Below, piece by piece: positions 9,423-18,660 of a stretch of 64,000 nt of DNA (positions are counted from its first letter, which is position 1; every line of letters starts with the position of its first letter). This DNA is from Grimontia celer (GTDB lineage Bacteria; Pseudomonadota; Gammaproteobacteria; Enterobacterales; Vibrionaceae). A program made the position numbers and the translations under genes. The stretch lies in contig NZ_FIZX01000002.1 of the NCBI RefSeq assembly GCF_900055185.1, forward strand, positions 934,586 through 998,585, written 5' to 3'. The notes below the pieces were generated by a model that saw only the letters and a list, made by a program, of their open reading frames with translations, searched no databases and had not been told where the DNA came from.

Positions 9423-9440
9423 AAAGAAAGCGCTTTCTTT
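9423..9440. promoter_or_regulatory. Perfect 18-bp palindromic operator (LacI-family type)
   Basis: AAAGAAAGC followed by GCTTTCTTT is a perfect palindrome with a central CG, the symmetry typical of LacI/GalR-family operators (compare GAAAGCGCTTTC sites). It lies just downstream of the predicted -10 and about 35 bases before the start codon, a position suited to repression. The cognate regulator is not in the window. Confidence 0.55.
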
Positions 9441-9475
9441 GAATTATTAGTGCATACACCATAAGGAGTTTGGGT

Positions 9476-12400
9476 TTGAAGAAGTACTGCCGTTTGCTGT
9501 TTGTGACGTTAGCAACTCTAGTTCTTGCTGCCTGTGGGGGCGGAGGTGGAGGAGATACCGACTCCGGCACGCAACTTTATACCCTGACTGTGAATGTCAC
9601 AGACAACTCCCGTGCTCCATTGAGCGATGCGACAGTGAGTGTCGATAGCAAAAGCGCTCAAACGAATGCTTCTGGTGTTGCAGAGTTCTCACTCGCCAGC
9701 GGCACTTACAGTGTGTCTGTTCAAAAAAGTGGCTTCGAAACCTCTCAGTTAACAGCGACGATAGGGAGTGTTGCCCAAACGTTGGATGTCAGCATGGCAT
9801 CAACCCAGACAGTGACGGAACCAGGAAATAGCGGTAATAGCACTGACAACACCGAGGCAGGTGGCACAGAAACAGGCGCTGGTGAAGGAAATGGTTCTGG
9901 TGGCTCTGAAGGGAGTGGAAACGAATCTCAAGGCAATGCTATTGGTTATGTATTCCATTCTGAGTTTGATGCGTCATTCGAATTTGAACACAAAGCTAGT
10001 CCTTGGGAATCGCACGCGACGATCGAACTAAATCCACCAGATAGCGTCTATAGTCGAAGCGTGAAGGTGACAAGTGGTTACAACTGGGGACCATTTGCAG
10101 TGGCTGCATGGGGAAATGAGGACGTTAACTCAGTTGATGCATCAAATTTTAATCTATTGAAATTTAAATATAAATCAAACTTTGCAACACAGGTTGAAGT
10201 GTCTATTCAGGGTGTAAATCACACTGAGTCAAAAGTGGTTTACTCGCTTGGTACTGCGGTCGCTTTGGATAACGATTGGCATGAAATGGAAGTGCCATTC
10301 CCTGGGTTTGACGACCTGACTTGGATCGGTTTGATGTTTGCTGGTGATGGCTCTATTGAAATTGCCGATGTATATCTTGAGGGAGCACCAAGAGAAGTAC
10401 TTGTCACTCAGTATGGTGCAGGAAACATCGCTAACACCTTTAATCCAAACGGATACATATGTATTAACAACAAAGTCAAGAATGCAGGCGTAGTTGATCC
10501 AAATGTCGCGTTTTGTAACGATTTGAGCTCACTGAAACATCTTTCTCCCCAAGTTGTCCCTGACTTAAAGTCAAAACCAATTCCTACACACAAATGGTGG
10601 GGCTCCGTCTCTTTCTTGGGAGAGATGAGAATTGGCGATTCATCAGATCCCGGACACATTACACCAGACCCAATTGCGGCGCGCCTGTCAGAGCGAGGTG
10701 TTCGTATTATGGGTATTCCAAATGCTCTTAGGGTAGATGATAAGGTCTTTGAATCCAAAATCGCAGATCCACTTGCTGAGGTACATGATGGCATTGCAAT
10801 CGCTAACAGTAAACATTCGAACATGCAGGCTTATCTGAAGAGTCATAGTGACGGTGCTATGTCTGCTGAGTGGTGGTCAGGTTCAACGCCAGTCATGGAG
10901 GCCACTTTTGTCCATGGTTCCCCTTATGTGTATTTCAAATCTTATGATGGCGACTTTCTAATTAAAACCCACGCACCAGATGGCTCTGAAAAAGGCGTAT
11001 TCTTCCAGAGTGAACAATCACTGGGTGTTTGGACTGATGTTTCTGAAAGCAGAAACAGCTTCTTGATTGTTGGAGAGGGTAATACCACTTTCAGTAACAC
11101 CTCCGGTAATCTCATTACAGTTAGCAACGCATCAAAAGAATTGACAGTGGCTTTGTTACCTTCAACGGGCATACCGAGCAGTGCTGAATCATCTTATTTT
11201 GAAAGTCTTGCTCGCCAAGTGGTCAAGGACGTAGAAATTAGTTACTCAGTGAATCACACAAGCAATGAAGTGACAGTTTCACACACTTATCTTGATGCCA
11301 GTGGCAGTCCAATCGAGACCCTTGCAGGTATGCAGCCTCTGCATTGGAAAAACAGTAATGAAATGCCAACTCAATACAGCGTGCGAAGTACTCGTGGTAT
11401 TACAAAGTTCGCTCAAACTAATGGCTTTAGTTACACACTGCCGTTTGTAGGTGTGTTGCCCTATTTACCGAACGTTTCTGATCTTGACCTAAACACTTTA
11501 CGGTCTTTAGTCAATGAATATATGAGTGGTGGTAAATCGGCATGGAACCCTTACACAGATACCTACTGGTCTGGTAAGAGTTATGGTAAAGCTGCGGAAA
11601 TTATTGCCATCGCCCGAGATATCGGTATGACATCAGAAGCCGCCAGCTTAACCGCTTGGTTGAAGGGTGAGTTGGAGGATTGGTTTAAAGCAGATACGAC
11701 CGGCGATCTTGATACGAAAAAGTATTTCGTCTACGACGAAAATTGGACAACTTTGCTGGGTGTAGAAGAGTCCTTTTTTGCTCATACAGAGCTCAACGAC
11801 CACCATTTTCATTATGGTTATTTTGTCCGAGCGGCAGCTGAAATATGCCGTACAGACAAATCATGGTGTGGCGAGGATAAATACGGACCGATGGTTGACC
11901 TTCTTATCCGCGACTACGCAGCGAGTAAAGGCGATGACATGTTCCCTTATTTGCGCAACTTCGACCCAGCCAATGGTTTCTCATGGGCGTCCGGGCAAGC
12001 GAACTTTGCATTGGGTAACAACAATGAGTCAACGTCGGAAGCCGCAAACTCTTACGGTGCCATCATCCTTTATGGGTTGATTAAAGGTGACCAAGAGCTG
12101 GTAGACAAAGGCATCTATCTACACGCTTCGTCAGCCGCGACGTATTGGGAATATTGGAACAACCTTGATGGTTACCGAAATGCCTCGCCGTCTTACCCAG
12201 ATCTAGGCGACAGCTATGATAACTTCCCGGATAACTACAACTATATCACCACTTCCATTATTTGGGGGCGCGGTGCTTCATTCTCCACTTGGTTTAGTCC
12301 GGCATACGCACATATTTTAGGAATTCAAGGATTACCTCTAAATCCGCTGGTATTTCATATTGGATTACATGCTGACTACATGAAAGATTATGTCGAGTTG

Positions 12401-12781
12401 GGTTTGACAGAATCTTCAAACCGTAAACCTTCTGGTTTGCTGGATGGCCACTGGCGAGATATTTGGTGGAACCTTTGGGCGATGACAGATGCTGACGCAT
12501 CTATCGCAGATTATGAAACCGTAGGCTCCAACTACATTCCGGAAGAGGGGGAATCAAAAGCCCATACCTACCATTGGATATACAACTGGCAGGCGTTGGG
12601 ACAACTAGAAACCGGAACGGGCGAATTGACAGCAGATTACCCAGCGGCTGTTGCCTTTAAGAACGGTAATACAATGACATATCTTGTCTACAACTATGAT
12701 GATGTAGCCAAGACCGTGCGATTCAGTGATGGAACAACGCTGAACGTACAAGCAAACAGTTTTGGCACCTTGGTGAAGTAA
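9476..12781 (+). CDS. Glycoside hydrolase family 81 lipoprotein (endo-beta-1,3-glucanase)
   Basis: The product (about 1101 residues) is predicted to be a surface or periplasmic lipoprotein that cleaves laminarin-type beta-1,3-glucan. Lipobox LAAC puts the lipidated Cys at position 20, followed by a glycine run. Then come a carboxypeptidase-regulatory-like beta domain (about 28-105), a Gly/Ser/Glu linker (about 110-150), a beta-sandwich that may bind carbohydrate (about 155-300), and a GH81 catalytic region. The catalytic region has NDHHFHYGYF (acid Asp) and NNNESTSEAANSYG (Glu) near residues 775 and 850. AAGGAG seven bases before TTG at 9476 favours this start over the TTG two codons earlier. 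A palindromic operator precedes it. Confidence 0.88.
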   Translation: MKKYCRLLFVTLATLVLAACGGGGGGDTDSGTQLYTLTVNVTDNSRAPLSDATVSVDSKSAQTNASGVAEFSLASGTYSVSVQKSGFETSQLTATIGSVAQTLDVSMASTQTVTEPGNSGNSTDNTEAGGTETGAGEGNGSGGSEGSGNESQGNAIGYVFHSEFDASFEFEHKASPWESHATIELNPPDSVYSRSVKVTSGYNWGPFAVAAWGNEDVNSVDASNFNLLKFKYKSNFATQVEVSIQGVNHTESKVVYSLGTAVALDNDWHEMEVPFPGFDDLTWIGLMFAGDGSIEIADVYLEGAPREVLVTQYGAGNIANTFNPNGYICINNKVKNAGVVDPNVAFCNDLSSLKHLSPQVVPDLKSKPIPTHKWWGSVSFLGEMRIGDSSDPGHITPDPIAARLSERGVRIMGIPNALRVDDKVFESKIADPLAEVHDGIAIANSKHSNMQAYLKSHSDGAMSAEWWSGSTPVMEATFVHGSPYVYFKSYDGDFLIKTHAPDGSEKGVFFQSEQSLGVWTDVSESRNSFLIVGEGNTTFSNTSGNLITVSNASKELTVALLPSTGIPSSAESSYFESLARQVVKDVEISYSVNHTSNEVTVSHTYLDASGSPIETLAGMQPLHWKNSNEMPTQYSVRSTRGITKFAQTNGFSYTLPFVGVLPYLPNVSDLDLNTLRSLVNEYMSGGKSAWNPYTDTYWSGKSYGKAAEIIAIARDIGMTSEAASLTAWLKGELEDWFKADTTGDLDTKKYFVYDENWTTLLGVEESFFAHTELNDHHFHYGYFVRAAAEICRTDKSWCGEDKYGPMVDLLIRDYAASKGDDMFPYLRNFDPANGFSWASGQANFALGNNNESTSEAANSYGAIILYGLIKGDQELVDKGIYLHASSAATYWEYWNNLDGYRNASPSYPDLGDSYDNFPDNYNYITTSIIWGRGASFSTWFSPAYAHILGIQGLPLNPLVFHIGLHADYMKDYVELGLTESSNRKPSGLLDGHWRDIWWNLWAMTDADASIADYETVGSNYIPEEGESKAHTYHWIYNWQALGQLETGTGELTADYPAAVAFKNGNTMTYLVYNYDDVAKTVRFSDGTTLNVQANSFGTLVK

Positions 12782-12811
12782 AGACGCGATTAAGTAGTTA
12801 GCAGAATTATC

Positions 12812-12842
12812 ATATCCAAGCACCTTCAGGATGTTTGGGTAT
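12812..12842. repeat. Imperfect inverted repeat downstream of the GH81 gene
   Basis: CCAAGCACCT and AGGATGTTTGG can pair around TC with one bulge and one G-T pair, flanked by ATAT and GTAT. It could be a member of a dispersed intergenic repeat family; I found no second copy in this window. Confidence 0.3.
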
Positions 12843-12898
12843 TTACCAATGTGTCGTTGACCACTGCCACTGGTTATTAGCGATACGATTGATACGCG

Positions 12899-12929
12899 CT
12901 CAACGGGGGAGACCTCGTTGAGTTTTTTT
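12899..12929 (+). terminator. Terminator after the GH81 gene
   Basis: CTCAACG pairs with CGTTGAG and is followed by seven T residues, about 120 bases past the stop codon. Confidence 0.8.
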
Positions 12930-13039
12930 ATTTGTGGCAGGGCCTACAAAACAGAAAGCCGGTTGTAATTTTTAAGCGAGTTTTCATATCTGTGTACGAA
13001 CGGAAAACTTAGAACAGAAACAGAGAAAGGAAAACGACA

Positions 13040-13489
13040 ATGAAAAAATACGCAGTGGCTGCGGTGGCTTCAATGATGGTGGCATTTTCAGTACATGCTG
13101 ATAACGGATTGATAAAAATACAAAGTGCGCATTCTGTTGCTCAAACGGCGGATAATATTGAAGGTTTTTTGAAGGAAAAAGGACTCACCCAGTTTGCACG
13201 CATTAATCATGCTGCTAACGCCGAGAAAGTGGGTTTGGAACTACGCCCTACAGAAGTGATCATCTTTGGTAATCCAAAGGTTGGCACTCCTCTGATGCAA
13301 TGTGCGCAAAGCGTGGCAATTGATTTGCCACAAAAAATGCTGATAAGCCAAGACGCGGAAAACAATGTTTGGCTAACCTACAACGATCCAATGTATTTGA
13401 AAGAGCGCCATAACATGGAAGGTTGTGAAAAGGTGCTGGAGAAAGTGTCTAAAGTACTTGGTGCAATCAGCAAAACCGCGACGAAATAA
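13040..13489 (+). CDS. Periplasmic DUF302 protein
   Basis: This 149-residue secreted protein has a clear signal peptide (MKKYAVAAVASMMVAFSVHA, cleaved after Ala-x-Ala) and then a DUF302 domain, recognisable by IFGNPKVGTPLMQ near the middle and VWLTYNDPMYLKERH toward the end. The function of DUF302 is not established. GAAAGGAAAA precedes the ATG at good spacing. It is a single gene, and its neighbours offer no link to a pathway. Confidence 0.85.
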   Translation: MKKYAVAAVASMMVAFSVHADNGLIKIQSAHSVAQTADNIEGFLKEKGLTQFARINHAANAEKVGLELRPTEVIIFGNPKVGTPLMQCAQSVAIDLPQKMLISQDAENNVWLTYNDPMYLKERHNMEGCEKVLEKVSKVLGAISKTATK

Positions 13490-13536
13490 CCCAAGGCTCA
13501 AGCAGTCGGGGTGCCTGCATCCCGCCTGTGTTTAAC

Positions 13537-14013
13537 CTATATCTTTAACCTCGCATTGGTTTTAACTTCCCTCACAACGAAGAAAGTCCTTGCCTGCCTG
13601 ACGCCAGGTAGTGCAATGAGATTCTTGGCAAGTAGATGGTGATAGTCTTCCATATCCTTCACGCGGATCCTTAGCAAATAATCGAAATCACCGGCAACCA
13701 AGTCGCAGTCTAGGATCGCTTCTATGCCTTCCACTGCGTGTTCAAATTCAGCAATAGCCTCTGGCGTAGAGCGGTCCAGTACTATCCCAACAATCACCAA
13801 TGTTCCAAAGCCCAAACGTTTTGGGTCCACCATCGCTCTGACATCTTTGATATAGCCTTCATCAAACAGTCGCTGCGTGCGGCGATGGCAGGTGGCAGCG
13901 CTAACATTGACCTGTTGGGCGATTTCAGCGTTAGTAAAGCGTCCGTTCTCTTGCAGCATTCGCAGGATTTTTAAGTCAATGCGATCGAGCATGTCGCTGG
14001 AAATATCTTTCAT
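13537..14013 (-). CDS. Lrp/AsnC-family transcriptional regulator
   Basis: The 158-residue product has an N-terminal winged helix-turn-helix (LDRIDLKILRMLQENGRFTN, then VSAATCHRRTQRL) and a C-terminal AsnC ligand-binding/RAM domain (GDFDYLLRIRVKDMEDYHHL), the standard Lrp arrangement. The ATG at 14013 has AGAGAG just upstream and is preferred over the TTG five codons earlier. It is divergent from an AceE-type E1 gene. Lrp-family genes commonly regulate a divergent neighbour; by analogy with MdeR of Pseudomonas putida, which is linked to a 2-oxobutyrate dehydrogenase E1, it may sense an amino acid. That last point is inference. Confidence 0.9.
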   Translation of the reverse strand: MKDISSDMLDRIDLKILRMLQENGRFTNAEIAQQVNVSAATCHRRTQRLFDEGYIKDVRAMVDPKRLGFGTLVIVGIVLDRSTPEAIAEFEHAVEGIEAILDCDLVAGDFDYLLRIRVKDMEDYHHLLAKNLIALPGVRQARTFFVVREVKTNARLKI

Positions 14014-14028
14014 AAAACTCTCTGTCAA

Positions 14029-14043
14029 TGAATTATAAATTCA
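14029..14043. promoter_or_regulatory. Candidate Lrp/AsnC operator
   Basis: TGAATT-ATA-AATTCA is a 15-bp near-perfect palindrome 16 bases upstream of the regulator start, in the shared divergent promoter region, which is otherwise A/T-rich. Confidence 0.4.
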
Positions 14044-14177
14044 TAAAAATCGCTAAAAATTAGTGTTGATTGGAATATAGACCTTCAATTAGAAAGCACA
14101 TTTCAAATTCTTGTTGTTACGATTTTCAGATAGAGGGCAAAGCGGTTGCTTCTCGTTTTCTTTGAAGGATGAATTGT

Positions 14178-16853
14178 ATGCAAGGAAATCAAACGCAAGG
14201 TTTAACTGATGCCGATCCTATCGAAACACAGGAGTGGATCGATTCATTGCTAAGCGTCCAATCATCACAAGGGAATGAGCGAGCCTCGTTTCTTATCAAG
14301 AAGCTCGAAGAGCAAGCAAGAATGGAAGGGATGGGAACGAGCGAAAAACCGTTCTCCGCCTATCGAAATACTATACCTGTCGAGCGACAAGGCGTTTATC
14401 CCGGTGACTTAGAGATTGAAAATCGACTCACTGCAATCATGCGCTGGAATGCTCTGGCGATGGTTGCTAAAGCGAATGAAGCCTATGGCGGGTTGGGCGG
14501 GCATATAGCCAGTTATGCTTCGGCCGCAGAGATTTTTGAACTGGGATTTAATCATTTCTTTCGCTCACGTACTGATGATTTTGGGGGCGATCTCGTTTAC
14601 TACCAGCCTCATTCCGCGCCGGGGATTTATGCCCGTGCCTATCTAGAAGGTAGGTTAACCAAAGCGCAGTTGAGTAAATATCGTCAGGAAGTTGCTGGTG
14701 GTGGCCTCAGCTCTTATCCGCACCCGTGGCTGATGCCAGACTTCTGGCAATTTCCAACTGGCTCGATGGGAATTGGCCCACTTAATGCGGTTTATCAAGC
14801 GCGCTATATGCGCTATGCGCGAGCAAGAAACCTGTTGAATACAGAAGATCGACATGTATGGGGAGTCTTCGGTGATGGTGAGATGGATGAACCTGAATCC
14901 ATAGCGGGACTTACATTAGCAGCGCGAGAAGGATTGGATAATTTAACCTTTATCGTTAACTGCAATTTGCAGCGGCTTGATGGGCCGGTAAGGGGGAATG
15001 GGCAAGTTATTCAAGAGTTAGAGTCTCTATTTATCGGTGCTGGCTGGAATGTCATTAAGGTGCTTTGGGGATCGGAATGGGATGATATCTTCGCTCGGGA
15101 CAAAGAAAACATTTTGCTTCAACGCTTCGCTAACACAACGGATGGTGAGTACCAAAATCTTGGCGCAAAAGACGGAGACTACAATCGAGAAAGCTTCTTC
15201 AACACCGATCCGCGGAGTGCGGCGTTAGTCGCGCATTGGTCAGATGCTGAAATCAATAATCTCAAGCGAGGAGGCCATGATTTTAGAAAGCTATACGCGG
15301 CTTTTCATGCAGCCAGAAAACACAAAGGCCAACCCACGGTAATTCTTGCTAAAACCAAAAAAGGATTTGGTATGGGAAGCGCTGGGGAATCAAGGATGAT
15401 AGCGCACCAAGCTAAGTCTCTCGACCTCGAAGGGCTATTTCAGTTCCGTGAGCGTTTTAAGCTGCCTATACCTGATCAGGATATTGAGTCCCTGAATATC
15501 TTCACCCCAGCTTCCGACAGTGAAGAAATCCAATATCTTCATGCACGACGGAGAGCGCTAGGTGGCTATATGCCAAAGCGAGTCAGAACTGCGCCGCAGA
15601 AAACCTTAGTCTCTGTTCCTGATATAACCAGCTATGCCAAATTTGCTATGGAAGCTGACGGCAAAGAGATGTCGACGATAATGGCAGCCGTCCGCATGAT
15701 GAGTGGATTGTTGAAAGTGCCGGAATTCGGGCCCCGTGTTGTTCCTATTGTCGCGGATGAGGCGAGAACTTTTGGCATGAATGGTTTGTTTCGGCAAATC
15801 GGGATTTATTCTCCTGATGGCCAACAGTACGAGCCTGAAGATGCTGGCTCTATGCTTTACTACAACGAATCGAAAAATGGTCAATTACTTGAAGAGGGAA
15901 TAACAGAAGCTGGTGCGATCTCTTCCTGGGCCGCCGTCGCTACGTCATATTCGATTCACGGTTTGCCGATGTTGCCGATCTATATCTATTACTCAATGTT
16001 TGGCTTTCAGCGTGTGGGTGATTTGATTTGGGCTGCTGCCGACCAGCGCGCCAGAGGTTTTTTATTTGGTGCAACGGCAGGGCGGACGACCCTATCAGGA
16101 GAGGGGTTGCAGCATCAGGATGGGTCTAGCCAACTGATAGCCTCCACCATTCCTAACTGCAAAAGTTTTGATCCGGCATTTGCCTGCGAACTGGCGGTAA
16201 TTATTGATCATGGTGCCAAGCGAATGATGGAGCAACAGCACGACGAGTTCTATTACATCACCTTGATGAACGAAAACTATCCTCATCCTTCCTTACAAAC
16301 GGAGTATCAAACTGACATCATCAAAGGTCTTCATCGACTCGAAACCTATTCTGAAATTGATGCGGTGATTAATCTTGTTGGCGCAGGAACCATCATGATG
16401 GAAGTGATTTATGCTTCCGAGTTTTTGAAGGAGGAGTTTGGTATTAAGGCTGCTGTGTTTAGCGCCACGAGCTTTTCTGAACTGGCAAGAGAGGCGGAAT
16501 CCAAAGAGAGAAACAGAAGAAGGAACCCGAGTTCGCCTCAAGAAAAATCTCACCTACAAAAGATGCTGGGTACAGTGCAACCCACAATCTTTGCAACTGA
16601 CTATGTTCGTGCAGTTCCTCAGATGGTGATTCAGTATCTTCCTCAACATTGTGTGGCACTGGGGACTGATGGTTTTGGCCGAAGTGATCAACGCAAAGAT
16701 CTGCGTGCATTTTTCGAAGTTGATCGCTACAACATTATTCTTGCAACCATTGACGTTTTGGTTCAACAAGGAGTACTGGAAGTCAGCGCTCAAGAAGTGG
16801 CGATACGGGCGTTTGAATTTGATAAAGACAAGCCCGCGCCTTGGCTTGAATGA
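14178..16853 (+). CDS. Stand-alone AceE-type 2-oxoacid dehydrogenase E1 (pyruvate or 2-oxobutyrate)
   Basis: The 891-residue protein matches homodimeric pyruvate dehydrogenase E1 over its length: ThDP/Mg site GDGEMDEPES (from about residue 232) through NCNLQRLDGPVRGNG, and the transketolase-like central and C-terminal domains ending near GTDGFGRSDQRKDLR. E1 decarboxylates the 2-oxoacid and acylates E2 lipoamide. No E2 or E3 gene adjoins it, so it is probably a specialised second E1 borrowing the partners of another complex. AAGGA favours the ATG at 14178 over one at 14169. The divergent Lrp gene recalls the Pseudomonas mdeR-mdeB pairing, which suggests 2-oxobutyrate from methionine or threonine breakdown. 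Confidence 0.88.
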   Translation: MQGNQTQGLTDADPIETQEWIDSLLSVQSSQGNERASFLIKKLEEQARMEGMGTSEKPFSAYRNTIPVERQGVYPGDLEIENRLTAIMRWNALAMVAKANEAYGGLGGHIASYASAAEIFELGFNHFFRSRTDDFGGDLVYYQPHSAPGIYARAYLEGRLTKAQLSKYRQEVAGGGLSSYPHPWLMPDFWQFPTGSMGIGPLNAVYQARYMRYARARNLLNTEDRHVWGVFGDGEMDEPESIAGLTLAAREGLDNLTFIVNCNLQRLDGPVRGNGQVIQELESLFIGAGWNVIKVLWGSEWDDIFARDKENILLQRFANTTDGEYQNLGAKDGDYNRESFFNTDPRSAALVAHWSDAEINNLKRGGHDFRKLYAAFHAARKHKGQPTVILAKTKKGFGMGSAGESRMIAHQAKSLDLEGLFQFRERFKLPIPDQDIESLNIFTPASDSEEIQYLHARRRALGGYMPKRVRTAPQKTLVSVPDITSYAKFAMEADGKEMSTIMAAVRMMSGLLKVPEFGPRVVPIVADEARTFGMNGLFRQIGIYSPDGQQYEPEDAGSMLYYNESKNGQLLEEGITEAGAISSWAAVATSYSIHGLPMLPIYIYYSMFGFQRVGDLIWAAADQRARGFLFGATAGRTTLSGEGLQHQDGSSQLIASTIPNCKSFDPAFACELAVIIDHGAKRMMEQQHDEFYYITLMNENYPHPSLQTEYQTDIIKGLHRLETYSEIDAVINLVGAGTIMMEVIYASEFLKEEFGIKAAVFSATSFSELAREAESKERNRRRNPSSPQEKSHLQKMLGTVQPTIFATDYVRAVPQMVIQYLPQHCVALGTDGFGRSDQRKDLRAFFEVDRYNIILATIDVLVQQGVLEVSAQEVAIRAFEFDKDKPAPWLE

Positions 16854-17137
16854 CAGTCTGACATCTCCCACAACCAAATCCATCTCAGCATTTGCCCACA
16901 ATTCAATCGGTGAGTGCTGAGGTGTGAACCACATCTCCTGCAATAACCTGATTAGTCAGTAAAACCGCAGTATTCCTATCCGCAATATGCCATTCTGTAA
17001 GACGTCTTTTGATGAATTGATAAGCAATGATTTTGGACTCGCGTTAACAAACCGCATAATCCTGACTTTATTAGAAAGAGGTGTCTGAAAATTCATCACT
17101 ATACTGGTTTCACTCAAAGTGAACTGGAGATGAAGTG

Positions 17138-17512
17138 ATGAGCCAACATGGAATTTCAATCGGCCTGGAAAGGGTCGAAAGCGATGTGTATCTCTCCATC
17201 AAAGCGATGGGAAAATTGACGCATGAAGATTATCAGCAATTGGTGCCGATGCTGAATGCAGCCCTAGAGCAAGTCGAACACCCAACGGTGAATGTTTTCT
17301 TTGATGCGACAGAATTTAAAGGTTGGGAACTTCGCGCAGCATGGGACGATTTTAAGCTTGGGCTTCGCCATGGTTCGAGCTTTGCCAAAGTCGCACTTTA
17401 TGGCACGCATGAATGGCAAGAGTGGGCTGCAAAAGTAGGAAGCTGGTTTATCAGTGGAGAAGTGAAAACTTTCACAGAATATGATGAAGCAATGGCATGG
17501 TTGCTGGACTAA
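17138..17512 (+). CDS. SpoIIAA-like / STAS-SEC14 domain protein
   Basis: A 124-residue single-domain protein with the pattern of the SpoIIAA-like (STAS/SEC14) family: HEDYQQLVPMLNAALEQ, the buried strand VNVFFDATEFKGWELRAAWDD, and KVALYGTHEWQEW. Members are small soluble proteins of unknown role that may bind lipids or partner proteins. GGAG lies upstream of GTG-ATG; I chose the ATG. It is separated by 21 bases from the following acetyltransferase gene and may be co-transcribed with it. Confidence 0.8.
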   Translation: MSQHGISIGLERVESDVYLSIKAMGKLTHEDYQQLVPMLNAALEQVEHPTVNVFFDATEFKGWELRAAWDDFKLGLRHGSSFAKVALYGTHEWQEWAAKVGSWFISGEVKTFTEYDEAMAWLLD

Positions 17513-17533
17513 TAACAAACAGATGAGAGATAC

Positions 17534-18052
17534 ATGGAACTAGTGGTACCCGCGCTTGAGTTTGAAAAAGCGTTTAATACGTTTTTCGACGATTTCGCCC
17601 ACAATGACGTGGAGAATTCGGCGTATTACCAGGAAGGTAAAACGCAATTCAAGCGCTATGTTCAGAGGCTGCTTGATGAATCCGAGGGTCTCAACCTCCA
17701 GAATGGTTATGTTCCTTGTAGCCATTTTTGGCTAATGGATAGCGAGCAAAATATCCTTGGTGCTATCCGCGTTCGACATCACATAGACAATGATTTCCTT
17801 GCGTTGGAATGTGGCCACATTGGGTATGATATCGCGCCGTCACATCGCCGGAAGGGCCATGGCACCACCATGTTAAAGCTTGCCTTGCCACGGGCAAAAT
17901 CACTCGGCATATCCAAAGTCCTGATTACGGCTGATGAAGATAATCTGGCGTCTCAAAAAGTCATTCAAGCCAATGGTGGCAAGTATGAGAATACAATTGT
18001 TGGGAAAGTGAACAACTGGCCAATTGCTCGCTATTGGGTGGAATGCGAATGA
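17534..18052 (+). CDS. GNAT-family N-acetyltransferase
   Basis: 172 residues. The acetyl-CoA binding motif A is YDIAPSHRRKGHGTTMLKLA (R-x-x-G-x-G/A type), preceded by the strand ILGAIRVRHH and followed by VLITADEDNLASQKVIQANG, where the C-terminal strands of a GNAT lie. Substrate unknown. Its stop overlaps the ATG of the next GNAT gene (ATGA), so the two are translationally coupled and may act together. Confidence 0.88.
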   Translation: MELVVPALEFEKAFNTFFDDFAHNDVENSAYYQEGKTQFKRYVQRLLDESEGLNLQNGYVPCSHFWLMDSEQNILGAIRVRHHIDNDFLALECGHIGYDIAPSHRRKGHGTTMLKLALPRAKSLGISKVLITADEDNLASQKVIQANGGKYENTIVGKVNNWPIARYWVECE

Positions 18053-18564
18053 CAGTTTCGCTTAAGCCTATTGATATCAGAGAGCGGCATGTTCTGGAGA
18101 ATCTGTTTGCTTACTATGTGTATGAGTTTTCGAAACCTCTAGGACTAAGCCTTGATAGTGACGGTAAATACGCCTTCAAGTCCGAAACCCTTAATCCGTA
18201 TTGGCTTCGTGATGATCACCATCCGTATTTCATTCTGTCTGATGGTGAACTAGCTGGCTTTGTGCTGGTTCGTCGTTATCCACCCAACATTGCTGTGTGG
18301 GACATTGACCAGTTCTTTGTCTTACACAAGTTTGCAGGCAAAGGAGTAGGTAAAAAGGCGTTATCAGCGGTGTTGAATAAGCGACTTGGGGATTGGCAAA
18401 TCCGCATTCTAAAGGAAAATGTTGCGGTGCTTGGCTTCTGGCAGTCAGCGGTCGAAGCGCTGGTGGAAGGGGACTATTCGCTAGGCTTGGAAGTGGACAT
18501 CGATTTAGAAATGTATTTCATTCATTTTACCTATCCGGGAGTCATGGAAATACAAGAAACTTGA
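18049..18564 (+). CDS. GNAT-family N-acetyltransferase
   Basis: About 171 residues from the ATG that overlaps the preceding stop codon. The acetyl-CoA loop is HKFAGKGVGKKALSAV, and WQIRILKENVAVLGFWQSAVEAL matches the later GNAT helix and strand. An in-frame TTG five codons upstream is less likely than the coupled ATG. Substrate unknown. The last gene of the small 17.1-18.6 kb group. Confidence 0.85.
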   Translation: MTVSLKPIDIRERHVLENLFAYYVYEFSKPLGLSLDSDGKYAFKSETLNPYWLRDDHHPYFILSDGELAGFVLVRRYPPNIAVWDIDQFFVLHKFAGKGVGKKALSAVLNKRLGDWQIRILKENVAVLGFWQSAVEALVEGDYSLGLEVDIDLEMYFIHFTYPGVMEIQET

Positions 18565-18660
18565 GCCGGAAATAAGACGAAAAACAGAATCCTTTTTGAG
18601 TTAAGGGGATTCGCAATCCAGCGATGTTATGCTTGGTGAAAAATCAGATAGCTAAAACTT

